DNA of 64,000 nucleotides from Roseobacter sp. (lineage in GTDB: Bacteria > Pseudomonadota > Alphaproteobacteria > Rhodobacterales > Rhodobacteraceae), in contig JAGXGZ010000043.1 of the NCBI GenBank assembly GCA_024636495.1, positions 1-64,000 on the forward strand. Direction: 5' to 3'. Under the pieces are notes generated by a model. That model saw only the letters and a program-made list of their open reading frames with translations, was not told the origin of the DNA and ran no database searches. The position numbers were made by a program, and so were the translations under genes. How positions within the stretch are numbered: position 1 is the first letter of the stretch; every line of letters starts with the position of its first letter. Positions 45,066 to 54,300 of this stretch are shown here, one piece after another.

Positions 45066-45113
45066 TTTGCAATTTGCTACTATTGATCTGTATAGAATTT
45101 GCAAATTTACAAA
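45066..45113. promoter_or_regulatory. Candidate PccR sites upstream of pccB
   Basis: TTTGCAAT at 45066-45073 and an adjacent pair TTTGCAAA (45098-45105) and TTTACAAA (45106-45113) lie 62-109 bp upstream of pccB. The two clusters are 32 bp apart, about three helical turns. The core matches the reported R. sphaeroides PccR motif, although the spacing between copies here is zero rather than four bases. Confidence 0.65.
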
Positions 45114-45174
45114 AAGATGCTTTGGTTGTTTGTCAGCAATAGATAGGATGGCGAAAATCTAACAGAGGTGCGTC

Positions 45175-46707
45175 ATGAAAGATATTCTGGAACAGCTTGA
45201 AGACCGTCGCGAAGGTGCCCGTTTGGGCGGTGGCCAAAACCGGATCGACGCGCAGCACGGACGCGGCAAGCTATCTGCCCGCGAGCGTGTTGATCTGCTG
45301 CTGGACGAGGGTTCTTTCGAAGAGTTCGACATGTTCGTCACCCATCGTTGCACCGACTTCGGGATGGAACAACAAAAGCCGGCGGGCGATGGTGTTGTCA
45401 CAGGCTGGGGCACCATCAATGGCCGCCTCGTCTATGTGTTCTCGCAAGACTTTACTGTTCTGGGCGGATCGGTGTCGGAAACCCACGCGAAAAAGATCTG
45501 CAAGATCATGGATATGGCCATGCAAAATGGCGCGCCCATCATCGGCATCAACGATTCCGGTGGCGCGCGTATCCAAGAGGGCGTCGATAGCCTTGCAGGC
45601 TATGGCGAGGTGTTCCAGCGCAACATTCAGGCCTCTGGTGTGGTGCCGCAGATTTCTGTGATCATGGGGCCATGTGCCGGCGGTGCGGTCTACAGTCCTG
45701 CGATGACCGACTTTATTTTCATGGTCAAAGACAGCTCGTATATGTTCGTGACCGGTCCCGATGTGGTCAAGACAGTGACCAACGAACAGGTCACCTCCGA
45801 AGAATTGGGCGGTGCCAGCACGCACACCCGCAAATCTTCCGTTGCCGATGCCGCGTTTGAAAACGACGTAGAAGCCTTGGCCGAAGTGCGCCGCCTTGTC
45901 GATTTCCTGCCCGCAAACAACCGCGAAAAGCCGCCTGTCCGCCCATTCTTTGATGAACCCGACCGGATAGAACCTTCGTTGGACACATTGGTGCCTACCA
46001 ATGCGAACACCCCTTACGACATGAAGGAATTGATCCTCAAGCTGGCAGACGAGGGGGACTTTTACGAAATCCAGCAAGAGTTCGCCAAGAACATCGTTAC
46101 AGGCTTCTTCCGCATTGAAGGGCGCACTGTGGGTGTCGTGGCGAACCAGCCAATGGTGCTGGCCGGCGTTCTCGATATCGATTCAGCCCGCAAGGCTGCC
46201 CGTTTTGTGCGCTTTTGCGATGCCTTCGAAATCCCAATCCTTACCTTGATTGACGTGCCGGGCTTTCTGCCAGGGACCAGTCAGGAATACGGCGGCGTCA
46301 TCAAACATGGTGCAAAACTTTTGTTTGCCTATGGCGAAGCGACTGTACCCATGGTGACCGTGATCACCCGTAAAGCCTACGGTGGTGCCTATGTCGTCAT
46401 GGCGTCTAAACACCTGCAGTCCGACTTCAACTATGCGTGGCCCACAGCCGAGATTGCCGTGATGGGGGCTAAAGGGGCAACCGAGATCATCCACCGCGCC
46501 GATCTGAAAGACCCTCAGAAAATCGCGAGCCATGCGGCAGATTATGAAGAACGCTTTGCCAACCCCTTTGTCGCCGCAGAACGCGGTTTCATCGACGAAG
46601 TGATCCAGCCGCGCATGACCCGCAAACGCATCTCCCGCGCTTTCGCGTCCCTGCGCAATAAATCCAAAACGATGCCATGGAAGAAACACGACAACATCCC
46701 GCTTTGA
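45175..46707 (+). CDS. pccB: Propionyl-CoA carboxylase beta subunit
   Basis: A 510-residue carboxyltransferase subunit of propionyl-CoA carboxylase, which transfers CO2 from biotin to propionyl-CoA. It begins [20 protein letters not shown]. The acyl-CoA and biotin oxyanion-hole regions are '[23 protein letters not shown]', '[21 protein letters not shown]' and '[35 protein letters not shown]'. The Asp that favours propionyl-CoA in this family is not assigned here. AGAGGTG precedes the ATG. Candidate PccR sites lie upstream. pccA is about 1.8 kb downstream, beyond four small genes. Confidence 0.96.
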   Translation: MKDILEQLEDRREGARLGGGQNRIDAQHGRGKLSARERVDLLLDEGSFEEFDMFVTHRCTDFGMEQQKPAGDGVVTGWGTINGRLVYVFSQDFTVLGGSVSETHAKKICKIMDMAMQNGAPIIGINDSGGARIQEGVDSLAGYGEVFQRNIQASGVVPQISVIMGPCAGGAVYSPAMTDFIFMVKDSSYMFVTGPDVVKTVTNEQVTSEELGGASTHTRKSSVADAAFENDVEALAEVRRLVDFLPANNREKPPVRPFFDEPDRIEPSLDTLVPTNANTPYDMKELILKLADEGDFYEIQQEFAKNIVTGFFRIEGRTVGVVANQPMVLAGVLDIDSARKAARFVRFCDAFEIPILTLIDVPGFLPGTSQEYGGVIKHGAKLLFAYGEATVPMVTVITRKAYGGAYVVMASKHLQSDFNYAWPTAEIAVMGAKGATEIIHRADLKDPQKIASHAADYEERFANPFVAAERGFIDEVIQPRMTRKRISRAFASLRNKSKTMPWKKHDNIPL

Positions 46708-46743
46708 CTTCTCTGGCTCTTAAATATCCTCGCCGAAGGCGAA
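46708..46743. repeat. Extragenic hairpin element, copy F (class 1)
   Basis: CTTCTCTGGCTCTTAAATAT followed by CCTCGCCGAAGGCGA begins at the base after the pccB stop. It shares the CTTCTCTGGCT...AAATATCC half with the copy at 31295-31340, with a different, shorter GC hairpin. Confidence 0.55.
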
Positions 46744-46770
46744 AATCTTTCGGTACGACGGGAGACGCGC

Positions 46771-47211
46771 GTGACACCGCCACTCAATGACCACCCCACC
46801 AAGACACCCGCACGGGGCGGGGCAGCGTGCCATGTGAAGCTGGCCGCTGCCTTCCTTCTTGCCGCAACCCCGGCGCTGGCAATTGACGTGCCCTCCGGCC
46901 AGCCGGTGGAGTTGCAAGAAGTGTTGGTCGATCAAATGGGGGGCGAGACGTGGCTGCGCTTTCGCTTTGTTGCACCGCAAATTGGGCGCGATGGCGGCAG
47001 TATTGGATACGATCTGGCAGGCTCGGACATGACGGCTTTGTGCGACACACTGGCCATCCCCTATATCGCAGAGTATGCGCTGACGGGCGACGTGATTGTG
47101 ATCTCTCTGGCAGACCGTGCTGTTGAATTTGGCACAGCTGACCCGGAAACGACGCAGTTTTTCGAAGCATATCGCCTGAAAAATGGCACCTGCATCTGGG
47201 AGGGTTTGTGA
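46771..47211 (+). CDS. Exported hypothetical protein (DUF6497-like)
   Basis: A 146-residue protein. The N-terminal stretch carries a hydrophobic core ending LAAATPALA, which looks like a signal peptide after a long polar n-region. The mature part, 'PSGQPVELQEVLVDQMGGETWLRFRFVAPQI' to 'FFEAYRLKNGTCIWEGL', resembles a Rhodobacteraceae-specific family that I believe is DUF6497. The start is GTG 46771 with GGGAGACG upstream. It is the first of four small genes between pccB and pccA. The function is unknown; a link to propionate metabolism is not evident. Confidence 0.75.
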   Translation: MTPPLNDHPTKTPARGGAACHVKLAAAFLLAATPALAIDVPSGQPVELQEVLVDQMGGETWLRFRFVAPQIGRDGGSIGYDLAGSDMTALCDTLAIPYIAEYALTGDVIVISLADRAVEFGTADPETTQFFEAYRLKNGTCIWEGL

Positions 47212-47425
47212 TGCAACCACAACATCTTGCGCAACGACCTGCAACCATACGGGCAACTGCGGCTTTGACGTCACATTATCGCCGATTGAAAAGCAGCCCG
47301 TATGCAATGCAGCACAACTGCGGTAATGTCTGGGCAAGGAATACCCAAGTATCCCTTACCTCAAAACCGGGGTCTTATTGGCATGAGGCAGTGTCAGACC
47401 CTTCAAACAGTGACAGGAGACTTAG

Positions 47426-47569
47426 ATGTCAAAGAGCATCACAATGCTGGCCGCATTCGGCCTTATCGCAGCCGTTTCGGCATGCGCACCCAAGCAGCAG
47501 GAAGAATATGTTGTGGTTGCACCCGAGCCAATCTCGGTTGAGCCAGTGTACACAGGCAAGTACAAGTAA
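47426..47569 (+). CDS. 47-residue predicted lipoprotein
   Basis: A very short gene. MSKSITMLAAFGLIAAVSACA gives a complete lipoprotein signal with lipobox VSAC. The mature peptide is only about 28 residues ('CAPKQQEEYVVVAPEPISVEPVYTGKYK'-type, acidic then basic). AGGAGA at 47415-47420 is well placed before the ATG. The clean signal peptide and ribosome-binding site make it credible despite its size. The function is unknown. Confidence 0.72.
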   Translation: MSKSITMLAAFGLIAAVSACAPKQQEEYVVVAPEPISVEPVYTGKYK

Positions 47570-47647
47570 GACTTGCCGGGGGCGGGCGCACGCGCCTGTC
47601 CCCACGCAAACCCAGCCGCGCATGGCCTCTGACGTTCGGGGGGCATC

Positions 47648-47995
47648 ATGCTGAAACATCGCGGCTTTCCGGGGCGTATGCCCGGTTCGGACTTTCAATT
47701 TACAATTCGTCGCGCCAACCCAAAGGGCGTAACCCCTCTGACTCGGCGCGAACGGCGCTCGGACCGCAAATCTGTGGATCGGCGCGCTGATACCGCCTTT
47801 ATGCAGGCCTTGTGGGAATGCTTTGGTGACGAACCTTTCGAGCGTGGCAATCTGGATGCGGGCCGTCTGTCGTGGCTGTTCGGCCGCGAGGTCGTGCCCG
47901 CGCAAGATCCGTTTGATCCGCAAGACTACGAGGCGCTTCTGGTCATCAATGTAAACCTTGCCCGCGCATCATATCCTGACGTGTTCGAGGATTGA
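47648..47995 (+). CDS. Hypothetical soluble protein between pccB and pccA
   Basis: A 115-residue protein of unknown function, rich in Arg and Asp: 'RRANPKGVTPLTRRERRSDRKSVDRRADTAFMQALWECFGDEPFERGNL' and 'YEALLVINVNLARASYPDVFED'. There is no signal peptide or membrane helix. The composition and codon use look normal for the surrounding genes, and no better frame covers the region. I do not recognise the family. It may be a conserved neighbour of the pcc genes in related species. Confidence 0.65.
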   Translation: MLKHRGFPGRMPGSDFQFTIRRANPKGVTPLTRRERRSDRKSVDRRADTAFMQALWECFGDEPFERGNLDAGRLSWLFGREVVPAQDPFDPQDYEALLVINVNLARASYPDVFED

Positions 47996-48170
47996 TAATC
48001 ATGCCAGCTCAGCAAAAATCCGCAGATCAATCCGCCTTGGCCAGCGGATTTGCGCCCTTCAAGACGCTGGGTCTTGGCAAAACCAGTGGGACAGCGGAAC
48101 CTTTGATCTGGCCTTGCGTTAGTAGGCATACCCAAACAAGAAATCACTACAGATCAAAAGGACCGTCCAA

Positions 48171-48377
48171 ATGTCAGTCAGAAAAATTCTTCTCGCCGTT
48201 ACCGCATGTGCAAGCCTTGCAGCATGTGGCGACACAATCGGCAAACAGGCCATTGGTGGCGGCGCGGTCGGCGCGGGTGCCGCGGCTCTCACAGGCGGTG
48301 GCCTTTTGCAGGGTGCCGCAATCGGTGCGGGCGCAAACGTTCTTGCCTGCCAGTCGGGTGCCGTACGCTGCCGCTAA
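48171..48377 (+). CDS. Small glycine/alanine-rich lipoprotein
   Basis: A 68-residue predicted lipoprotein. MSVRKILLAVTACASLAAC gives a lipobox LAAC. The mature part is a Gly/Ala-rich, weakly hydrophobic segment with a GxGxxxG pattern ('AIGGGAVGAGAAALTGGGLLQGAAIGAG'), reminiscent of glycine-zipper (SlyB/OmpA-associated) lipoproteins, ending with two cysteines. A terminator at 48432 separates it from pccA. The function is unknown. Confidence 0.78.
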   Translation: MSVRKILLAVTACASLAACGDTIGKQAIGGGAVGAGAAALTGGGLLQGAAIGAGANVLACQSGAVRCR

Positions 48378-48431
48378 TGTAAAACCTGCAAGCGCTTTTC
48401 GCGCTCAGGTTATGTCGAACCAAATTAAATG

Positions 48432-48463
48432 CCCCGCTCAGCTTGCGCTGATGCGGGGTTTTT
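48432..48463 (+). terminator. Intrinsic terminator 30 nt upstream of pccA
   Basis: CCCCGCTCAGC pairs with GCTGATGCGGGG (one bulge) around a TTGC loop and is followed by TTTTT. It ends the small-gene unit, and pccA starts only 30 bp after it. pccA must therefore depend on read-through or on a promoter overlapping the hairpin. Confidence 0.85.
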
Positions 48464-48493
48464 CCGTTCCCTCAAGACCCAAAAGGACAGCCC

Positions 48494-50539
48494 ATGTTCA
48501 ATAAGATTCTAATCGCCAACCGTGGTGAAATCGCCTGCCGTGTCATTAAGACGGCAAAAAAGATGGGCATCCAGACCGTCGCGATCTATTCTGACGCCGA
48601 TGCGCAGGCGCTGCATGTGCAAATGGCAGACGAGGCGATCCACATCGGCCCCCCCCCCGCCAACCAATCCTACATCGTCATCGACAAGGTGATGGAGGCC
48701 GTGAAGGCGTCAGGCGCACAGGCGGTGCATCCGGGGTATGGTTTCCTTTCTGAAAATTCCAAGTTTGCCGAAGCGCTCTCGGCGGCGGGCGTGTCTTTTG
48801 TCGGCCCTCCGGTGGGTGCAATCGAAAAGATGGGGGACAAGATCACCAGCAAAAAGATTGCGCAAGAAGCAGGCGTATCGACGGTGCCCGGTTATATGGG
48901 GCTGATTGCTGACGCAGACGAGGCCGTTAAAATCTCGAATGAAGTCGGCTATCCGGTGATGCTGAAAGCGTCAGCTGGCGGCGGCGGCAAAGGGATGCGC
49001 ATCGCGTGGAACGATACAGAAGCGCGCGAAGGCTTCCAATCGTCCAAGAACGAGGCCGCCAACAGCTTTGGCGACGACCGGATTTTCATCGAAAAATTCG
49101 TCACCCAGCCGCGCCATATTGAAATTCAGGTGCTCTGCGACGCGCATGGGAATGGGATTTATCTGGGCGAGCGTGAATGTTCGATCCAGCGCCGCAACCA
49201 AAAGGTCGTCGAAGAAGCGCCCAGCCCGTTTCTGGACGAGGCCACCCGCAAAGCAATGGGCGAACAGTCCGTCGCCTTGGCGCAAGCAGTCGGGTATACG
49301 TCTGCCGGTACGGTCGAGTTTATCGTGGACGGTAACAAGAATTTTTACTTCCTCGAAATGAACACGCGGCTTCAGGTCGAACACCCTGTGACAGAACTGA
49401 TCACCGGCGTTGATCTGGTTGAACAGATGATCCGTGTCGCTAATGGCGAAAAGCTGACGATCACCCAAGACGACGTAAAGCTGACGGGCTGGGCAATCGA
49501 AAACCGCCTTTATGCCGAAGATCCCTATCGCGGGTTTTTGCCGTCTATTGGCCGTCTGACCCGCTACCGCCCCCCGATGGAAATCGCGGCGGGCCCGCTC
49601 TTGGTTAACGATAAGTGGCAAGGCGAGGCCCCCGCAGGCGAGACTGCGGTCCGCAACGATACCGGCGTCTACGAGGGCGGCGAGATCAGCATGTATTATG
49701 ACCCGATGATTGCCAAGCTGTGCACATGGGCCCCAACGCGGGCCGAGGCGATCGAAGCGATGCGGGTTGCGCTTGACAGCTTCGAGGTCGAAGGCATCGG
49801 GCATAACCTGCCGTTTCTAAGCGCTGTGATGGACCACCCGATCTTTGTCGCAGGCGACATGACGACCGCCTTTATCGAAGAACAATACCCCGATGGTTTT
49901 GTGGGCGTCGATCTGCCCGAAGCCGAACTCCGCCGGATTGCGGCTGCGACTGCTGCAATGCACCGTGTCGCTGAAATTCGGCGCACCCGTGTCTCTGGCC
50001 GCATGGACAATCATGAACGCAAAGTAGGATCTGTCTGGAATGTTGCGATCCAGGGTCAGGCCTTTGACGTGAATATTGATGCTGACCCCAAAGGGGCGAC
50101 CGTCAGCTTTGAAGATGGCACATCGTTGCGGGTGGCAGGCGATTGGAAGCCGGGCGATCAGCTGGCGACAATGACCGTTGGTGATGCGCCGCTGATCTTT
50201 AAGGTTGGTAAAATTTCGGGTGGGTTCCGCGTGCGTGCGCGCGGTGCCGATCTAAAGGTTCACGTGCGCAGCCCGCGTCAGGCCGAACTGGCGCGGCTCA
50301 TGCCCGAAAAGCTGCCGCCGGATACGTCAAAGCTGCTCTTGTGTCCGATGCCGGGTCTCATCGTCAAGATCGAGGTCGAGGTTGGCGACGAGGTTCAGGA
50401 GGGTCAGAACCTGTGCACGATTGAGGCGATGAAAATGGAAAACATCTTGCGCGCCGAAAAGAAGGGCATCGTCGCAAAGATCAACGCAAGCGCTGGCGAC
50501 AGCTTGGCGGTTGACGATGTTATCATCGAGTTTGAATAG
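48494..50539 (+). CDS. pccA: Propionyl-CoA carboxylase alpha subunit (biotin-carrying)
   Basis: A 681-residue subunit. Biotin carboxylase occupies about residues 1-450 ('ANRGEIACRVIKTAKKMGI', the ATP-grasp loop 'KASAGGGGKGMRI', 'RECSIQRRNQKVVEEAPSP', 'EMNTRLQVEHPVTE'). A BT domain that docks PccB follows, and then a C-terminal biotinyl domain with biotinylated Lys at about 647 in 'EAMKMEN'. AAAAGGAC precedes the ATG. Together with PccB it makes (S)-methylmalonyl-CoA from propionyl-CoA. The coding sequence contains a run of ten C at 48649-48658 (Gly-Pro-Pro-Pro). An upstream terminator suggests special regulation. Confidence 0.96.
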   Translation: MFNKILIANRGEIACRVIKTAKKMGIQTVAIYSDADAQALHVQMADEAIHIGPPPANQSYIVIDKVMEAVKASGAQAVHPGYGFLSENSKFAEALSAAGVSFVGPPVGAIEKMGDKITSKKIAQEAGVSTVPGYMGLIADADEAVKISNEVGYPVMLKASAGGGGKGMRIAWNDTEAREGFQSSKNEAANSFGDDRIFIEKFVTQPRHIEIQVLCDAHGNGIYLGERECSIQRRNQKVVEEAPSPFLDEATRKAMGEQSVALAQAVGYTSAGTVEFIVDGNKNFYFLEMNTRLQVEHPVTELITGVDLVEQMIRVANGEKLTITQDDVKLTGWAIENRLYAEDPYRGFLPSIGRLTRYRPPMEIAAGPLLVNDKWQGEAPAGETAVRNDTGVYEGGEISMYYDPMIAKLCTWAPTRAEAIEAMRVALDSFEVEGIGHNLPFLSAVMDHPIFVAGDMTTAFIEEQYPDGFVGVDLPEAELRRIAAATAAMHRVAEIRRTRVSGRMDNHERKVGSVWNVAIQGQAFDVNIDADPKGATVSFEDGTSLRVAGDWKPGDQLATMTVGDAPLIFKVGKISGGFRVRARGADLKVHVRSPRQAELARLMPEKLPPDTSKLLLCPMPGLIVKIEVEVGDEVQEGQNLCTIEAMKMENILRAEKKGIVAKINASAGDSLAVDDVIIEFE

Positions 50540-50571
50540 AACAGATGGTCTGTGACACGTCCAGATTTAAC

Positions 50572-50613
50572 CCCACCGGACCGGCAGAACCTGCCGCTTC
50601 GGTGGGCGTTTTT
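50572..50613 (+). terminator. Intrinsic terminator after pccA
   Basis: CCCACCG pairs with CGGTGGG, enclosing an inner GGCAG...CTGCC stem, followed by CGTTTTT. It lies 33 bp after the pccA stop and also reaches the end of the convergent DUF4174 gene. Confidence 0.85.
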
Positions 50614-50624
50614 CTGTGCGTGCC

Positions 50625-51086
50625 TCAGTCAAAGATATTCCCGGCCGCCTCTTTCTCGTCGCGTATCTCGCGCTGCCGGATTGTCATTTTGTCGATGCTG
50701 CGGGTGATCTCGCGAACATCCCAAGGGCGGGGTTTGCGCAGTTTGATCCCTCCATCCTTTCCAACCAGTACCAGCATAAAGCCCCTTGGGCGCATTTTCA
50801 GCCGCAGCGGGCTGCGTGCCGCAGGGTCCGTATCGATAAGAACAACAACGTCTCTGGACCGCAAATCAACGGTCTGCTCTCGCAACAACTCCATTTGCGC
50901 CACAAAGGCAGGGTCGTCTTCACTGTCTGCAAAGACGAGAACGGGCCTCTTTTTCCAATGGAATTCACTTAAATCTTCCATATCTGCCTGTAAGAACAGC
51001 ACAGTTTCCTGTGGTTCGGTGGCAGATTGTGCGGATGCCGCAACGGCAAACAATCCAGCAAAAACAAGGGCTATTACACGTTTCAT
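50625..51086 (-). CDS. Exported DUF4174 (thioredoxin-like) protein
   Basis: A 153-residue protein with a signal peptide (MKRVIALVFAGLFAVAASAQ) and a DUF4174 domain: 'RPVLVFADSEDDPAFVAQMELLREQTVDLRSRDVVVLIDTD' and 'FMLVLVGKDGGIKLRKPRPWDVREITRSIDKM'. The fold is thioredoxin-like, but no CxxC pair is present, so disulfide chemistry is unlikely. ATG 51086 with GGAGAAAA upstream is chosen; the in-frame extension to 51272 overlaps the divergent gene region. The function is unknown. Confidence 0.85.
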   Translation of the reverse strand: MKRVIALVFAGLFAVAASAQSATEPQETVLFLQADMEDLSEFHWKKRPVLVFADSEDDPAFVAQMELLREQTVDLRSRDVVVLIDTDPAARSPLRLKMRPRGFMLVLVGKDGGIKLRKPRPWDVREITRSIDKMTIRQREIRDEKEAAGNIFD

Positions 51087-51254
51087 TTTTTCTCCTACTG
51101 GAACAGATATAGGGTCTTTAAGCGCGATTGCGATGTGCAAATTGGCGCAAGGACCTATTAAGCTTAATGCAACGGATGTTCGGCCATGAAAGGGACAGTT
51201 TCCCTGAATGGACCGGTTGGGGCGGTTTCCTTGCGAAGATTGGGCAAAACGCTG

Positions 51255-52196
51255 ATGGATATCATCTTGCATTTAGGCGCGCACCGCACCGCCACAACAA
51301 GTTTCCAACGCTATTTGCGATCAAACGCTGACGCTATTTCTGCCTCTGGCACCGGTGTTTGGGGCCCATTGCGTACTAGAAAAGGGCTTTTTGCGGGGCT
51401 TTTTCCGGCTCAGAGCGCTACAATGCTCGGCGCATCGCCTGAACGGGTCAATGGAAGGATCGCTTTTCAGCTTGGCAAAAGCCGCGAAGCAGGGATTGCG
51501 CGATTGCTGATCTCGGACGAAAATATGATCGGCTGTTCGCGTGATTGTGTCCGGACCGGCACGCTTTTTCCCGCAATCGGCGAACGGATGGCGCGGTATA
51601 GTGCTGCTTTTGATCACCAAATTAAGCGGGTTGTGCTCACCATAAGGTCGCCCGAAATGTGGTGGTCTTCTGCTGCGGCATACGCGGTGTCGCGGGGCCA
51701 CCCCCTGCCAGATCAGGCGAGGCTGGCAAAGATTGCACTGTTGCGGCGCAGTTGGCGTGACGTCATTGTGGATCTGGCTTGCGCTATGCCGAATACCGAG
51801 ATTCAGGTTGTTAGCTTTGAAGAATATGCAAGCTGTCCGAACGACTTGCTTGCCCAAGCGACCGGTGTGATGGCACCGCCGGATCTGCAACGCCATTGGG
51901 TAAACCGATCGCCGGACCTGCCCGCCCTGCGCGTCATTCTGGCCGAGCGGGGGCAAGATCCGGACCTGCTGCCGGATTGCACCGGCCGCTGGAGCCCATT
52001 CACCCAAGCGCAGGCAGCAGCACTGCGCGAGACATATTCAGATGATCTGTTCTGGCTGGCTGCCGGGGCGGATGGTCTGGCCGAATTGACACGGAATCCG
52101 ACCCGTAAAAGAGCAGGCACAAGCCAGCCCGCGGGCGACATCAAAAAAGGACACAACAATGACAGCCGACAAAGATACTTGGCGCAATCTGGCTGA
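51255..52196 (+). CDS. Sulfotransferase-like P-loop protein
   Basis: A 313-residue protein. The N-terminus, [21 protein letters not shown], resembles the 5'-phosphosulfate-binding loop of PAPS-dependent sulfotransferases (GxxKTGTT type, here AHRTATTS). A later '[21 protein letters not shown]' could be the 3'-phosphate motif (RxP...S). ATG 51255 is chosen because the loop starts there; ATG 51186 is possible. The 3' end overlaps the methylmalonyl-CoA mutase gene by 38 bp in another frame, an unusually long overlap. The substrate is unknown, and nucleotide binding is inferred. Confidence 0.7.
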   Translation: MDIILHLGAHRTATTSFQRYLRSNADAISASGTGVWGPLRTRKGLFAGLFPAQSATMLGASPERVNGRIAFQLGKSREAGIARLLISDENMIGCSRDCVRTGTLFPAIGERMARYSAAFDHQIKRVVLTIRSPEMWWSSAAAYAVSRGHPLPDQARLAKIALLRRSWRDVIVDLACAMPNTEIQVVSFEEYASCPNDLLAQATGVMAPPDLQRHWVNRSPDLPALRVILAERGQDPDLLPDCTGRWSPFTQAQAAALRETYSDDLFWLAAGADGLAELTRNPTRKRAGTSQPAGDIKKGHNNDSRQRYLAQSG

Positions 52197-54288
52197 GGCC
52201 GAACTGCGTGGACGCTCCATTGACGATCTGACATGGCACACGCTGGAAGGCATCGACGTAAAGCCGCTTTATACCGCCGATGACATTGACGGGCTGGGGC
52301 ATTTGGGCGGCGTGCCGGGTGCAGCACCTTTCACGCGTGGCGTCAAAGCGACGATGTATACAGGGCGACCCTGGACGATCCGTCAATACGCTGGCTTTTC
52401 AACGGCTGAAGCATCCAATGCCTTCTACCGCCGCGCGTTGGCCGCAGGTCAGCAGGGCGTGTCCGTCGCTTTTGATCTGGCAACGCACCGTGGCTACGAC
52501 AGCGATCACCCTCGGGTCGAGGGTGACGTAGGCAAGGCTGGCGTGGCGATTGATTCAGTTGAAGATATGAAGATTCTGTTCGACGGTATCCCGCTGGACA
52601 AGGTGTCGGTATCCATGACGATGAACGGGGCGGTTATTCCAATCCTGGCAAACTTTATCGTCGCAGGCGAAGAGCAGGGGCATGATAAATCCGTCCTTTC
52701 GGGCACGATCCAGAACGACATTCTTAAAGAATTCATGGTGCGCAACACCTATATCTATCCGCCCGAACCTTCGATGAAGATCATCGGTGATATCATCGAA
52801 TATACCTCTGATTACATGCCGAAATTCAACTCGATTTCGATCTCGGGCTATCACATGCAAGAGGCTGGCGCGAACCTCGTTCAGGAACTCGCCTTTACGC
52901 TAGCGGACGGGCGAGAATATGTGCGCACGGCGATTGCCGCCGGGATGGACGTGGATAAATTCGCGCCGCGTCTCAGCTTTTTCTTTTGCATCGGCATGAA
53001 TTTCTTCATGGAGGCCGCCAAACTGCGCGCTGCCCGTCTGCTGTGGTCGCGGATCATGGATGAATTCCAGCCAAAGAACCCAAAATCTTCAATGCTGCGC
53101 ACCCATTGCCAGACCTCGGGCGTATCGTTGCAGGAGCAAGACCCCTATAACAACGTCATCCGCACAGCCTACGAGGCGATGTCGGCAGTTCTTGGGGGCA
53201 CCCAGTCGCTGCACACCAACGCTTTGGACGAGGCGATCGCCTTGCCGACAGAATTCTCATCGCGCATCGCCCGCAATACGCAGTTGATTTTGCAAGAAGA
53301 AACCGGCGTGACCAATGTGGTCGATCCGCTGGCTGGCAGTTATTATGTTGAAAAGCTGACCAGTGACATGGCGGAAGCGGCGTGGAAGCTGATTGAAGAG
53401 GTTGAAGAACTTGGCGGCATGACTAAGGCCGTGGCCTCGGGTATGCCCAAGCTGCGCATCGAAGAAGCCGCCGCGACACGTCAGGCCAAGATCGACCGGG
53501 GGACGGATGTGATCGTCGGCGTTAACAAGTATCGCCGCGAGACCGAGGATGCGATTGATATCATGGATGTCGATAACGTCGCCGTACGCGACAGCCAGAT
53601 CAAACGGTTGGAAACTTTGCGCGCCAACCGTGATGATGCCGCCTGTACCGCAGCGTTGCAAGAACTGACGCGCCGCGCCAAGGAAGGCGGCAATCTGCTT
53701 GATGGTGCCGTCGAGGCGGCGCGTGCGCGTGCCACTGTGGGCGAAATCAGCATGGCGATGGAAACTGAATTCGGTCGCCACCGCGCCGAGGTCAAAACCC
53801 TTGCCGGTGTATATGGCGCGGCCTATGAGGGCGATAGCGGGTTCGCCGAGATTCAGAAATCCGTGGAAGATTTCGCAGAAACCGAAGGCCGTCGCCCTCG
53901 GATGCTGGTCGTAAAAATGGGGCAGGACGGGCATGATCGCGGTGCCAAGGTCATTGCAACAGCCTTTGCGGATATCGGTTTTGACGTGGATGTGGGCCCG
54001 CTGTTCCAAACCCCGGCTGAAGCGGCGCAGGATGCGGTCGATAATGATGTGCATGTGATCGGTATTTCGTCACAGGCCGCGGGCCACAAAACGCTGGCTC
54101 CGCAATTGATCAAAGCGCTGAAAGAGGCCGGGGCCGAGGATATTCTGGTCATCTGTGGCGGCGTGATCCCACAGCAAGATTACAAGTTCTTGCGGGATGC
54201 CGGGGTCAAAGCAATTTTTGGGCCTGGCACCAACATCCCGAGTGCCGCGCAGGACATTCTGAAACTGATCCGCGAAGCGCGCGGTTAG
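52159..54288 (+). CDS. Methylmalonyl-CoA mutase
   Basis: A 709-residue adenosylcobalamin-dependent mutase that isomerises (R)-methylmalonyl-CoA to succinyl-CoA. The catalytic TIM-barrel half includes '[29 protein letters not shown]', '[30 protein letters not shown]' and '[18 protein letters not shown]'. The C-terminal B12 domain has D590-G-H592-D-R-G595 (the DxHxxG cobalt-ligand motif) and '[14 protein letters not shown]'. An AAAAGGAC site precedes the ATG. It completes the propionyl-CoA to succinate route with pccA and pccB. The epimerase is not in the window. Confidence 0.96.
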   Translation: MTADKDTWRNLAEAELRGRSIDDLTWHTLEGIDVKPLYTADDIDGLGHLGGVPGAAPFTRGVKATMYTGRPWTIRQYAGFSTAEASNAFYRRALAAGQQGVSVAFDLATHRGYDSDHPRVEGDVGKAGVAIDSVEDMKILFDGIPLDKVSVSMTMNGAVIPILANFIVAGEEQGHDKSVLSGTIQNDILKEFMVRNTYIYPPEPSMKIIGDIIEYTSDYMPKFNSISISGYHMQEAGANLVQELAFTLADGREYVRTAIAAGMDVDKFAPRLSFFFCIGMNFFMEAAKLRAARLLWSRIMDEFQPKNPKSSMLRTHCQTSGVSLQEQDPYNNVIRTAYEAMSAVLGGTQSLHTNALDEAIALPTEFSSRIARNTQLILQEETGVTNVVDPLAGSYYVEKLTSDMAEAAWKLIEEVEELGGMTKAVASGMPKLRIEEAAATRQAKIDRGTDVIVGVNKYRRETEDAIDIMDVDNVAVRDSQIKRLETLRANRDDAACTAALQELTRRAKEGGNLLDGAVEAARARATVGEISMAMETEFGRHRAEVKTLAGVYGAAYEGDSGFAEIQKSVEDFAETEGRRPRMLVVKMGQDGHDRGAKVIATAFADIGFDVDVGPLFQTPAEAAQDAVDNDVHVIGISSQAAGHKTLAPQLIKALKEAGAEDILVICGGVIPQQDYKFLRDAGVKAIFGPGTNIPSAAQDILKLIREARG

Positions 54289-54300
54289 GATGGTGCATGA

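Noticed and set aside
47208-47654. 148-residue plus-strand open frame
   Set aside because: It covers the 47-residue lipoprotein in another frame and lacks a family or ribosome-binding site.
47992-48504. 170-residue plus-strand open frame across the small lipoprotein
   Set aside because: It overlaps the better-supported lipoprotein gene, a terminator and the pccA start; there is no homology.
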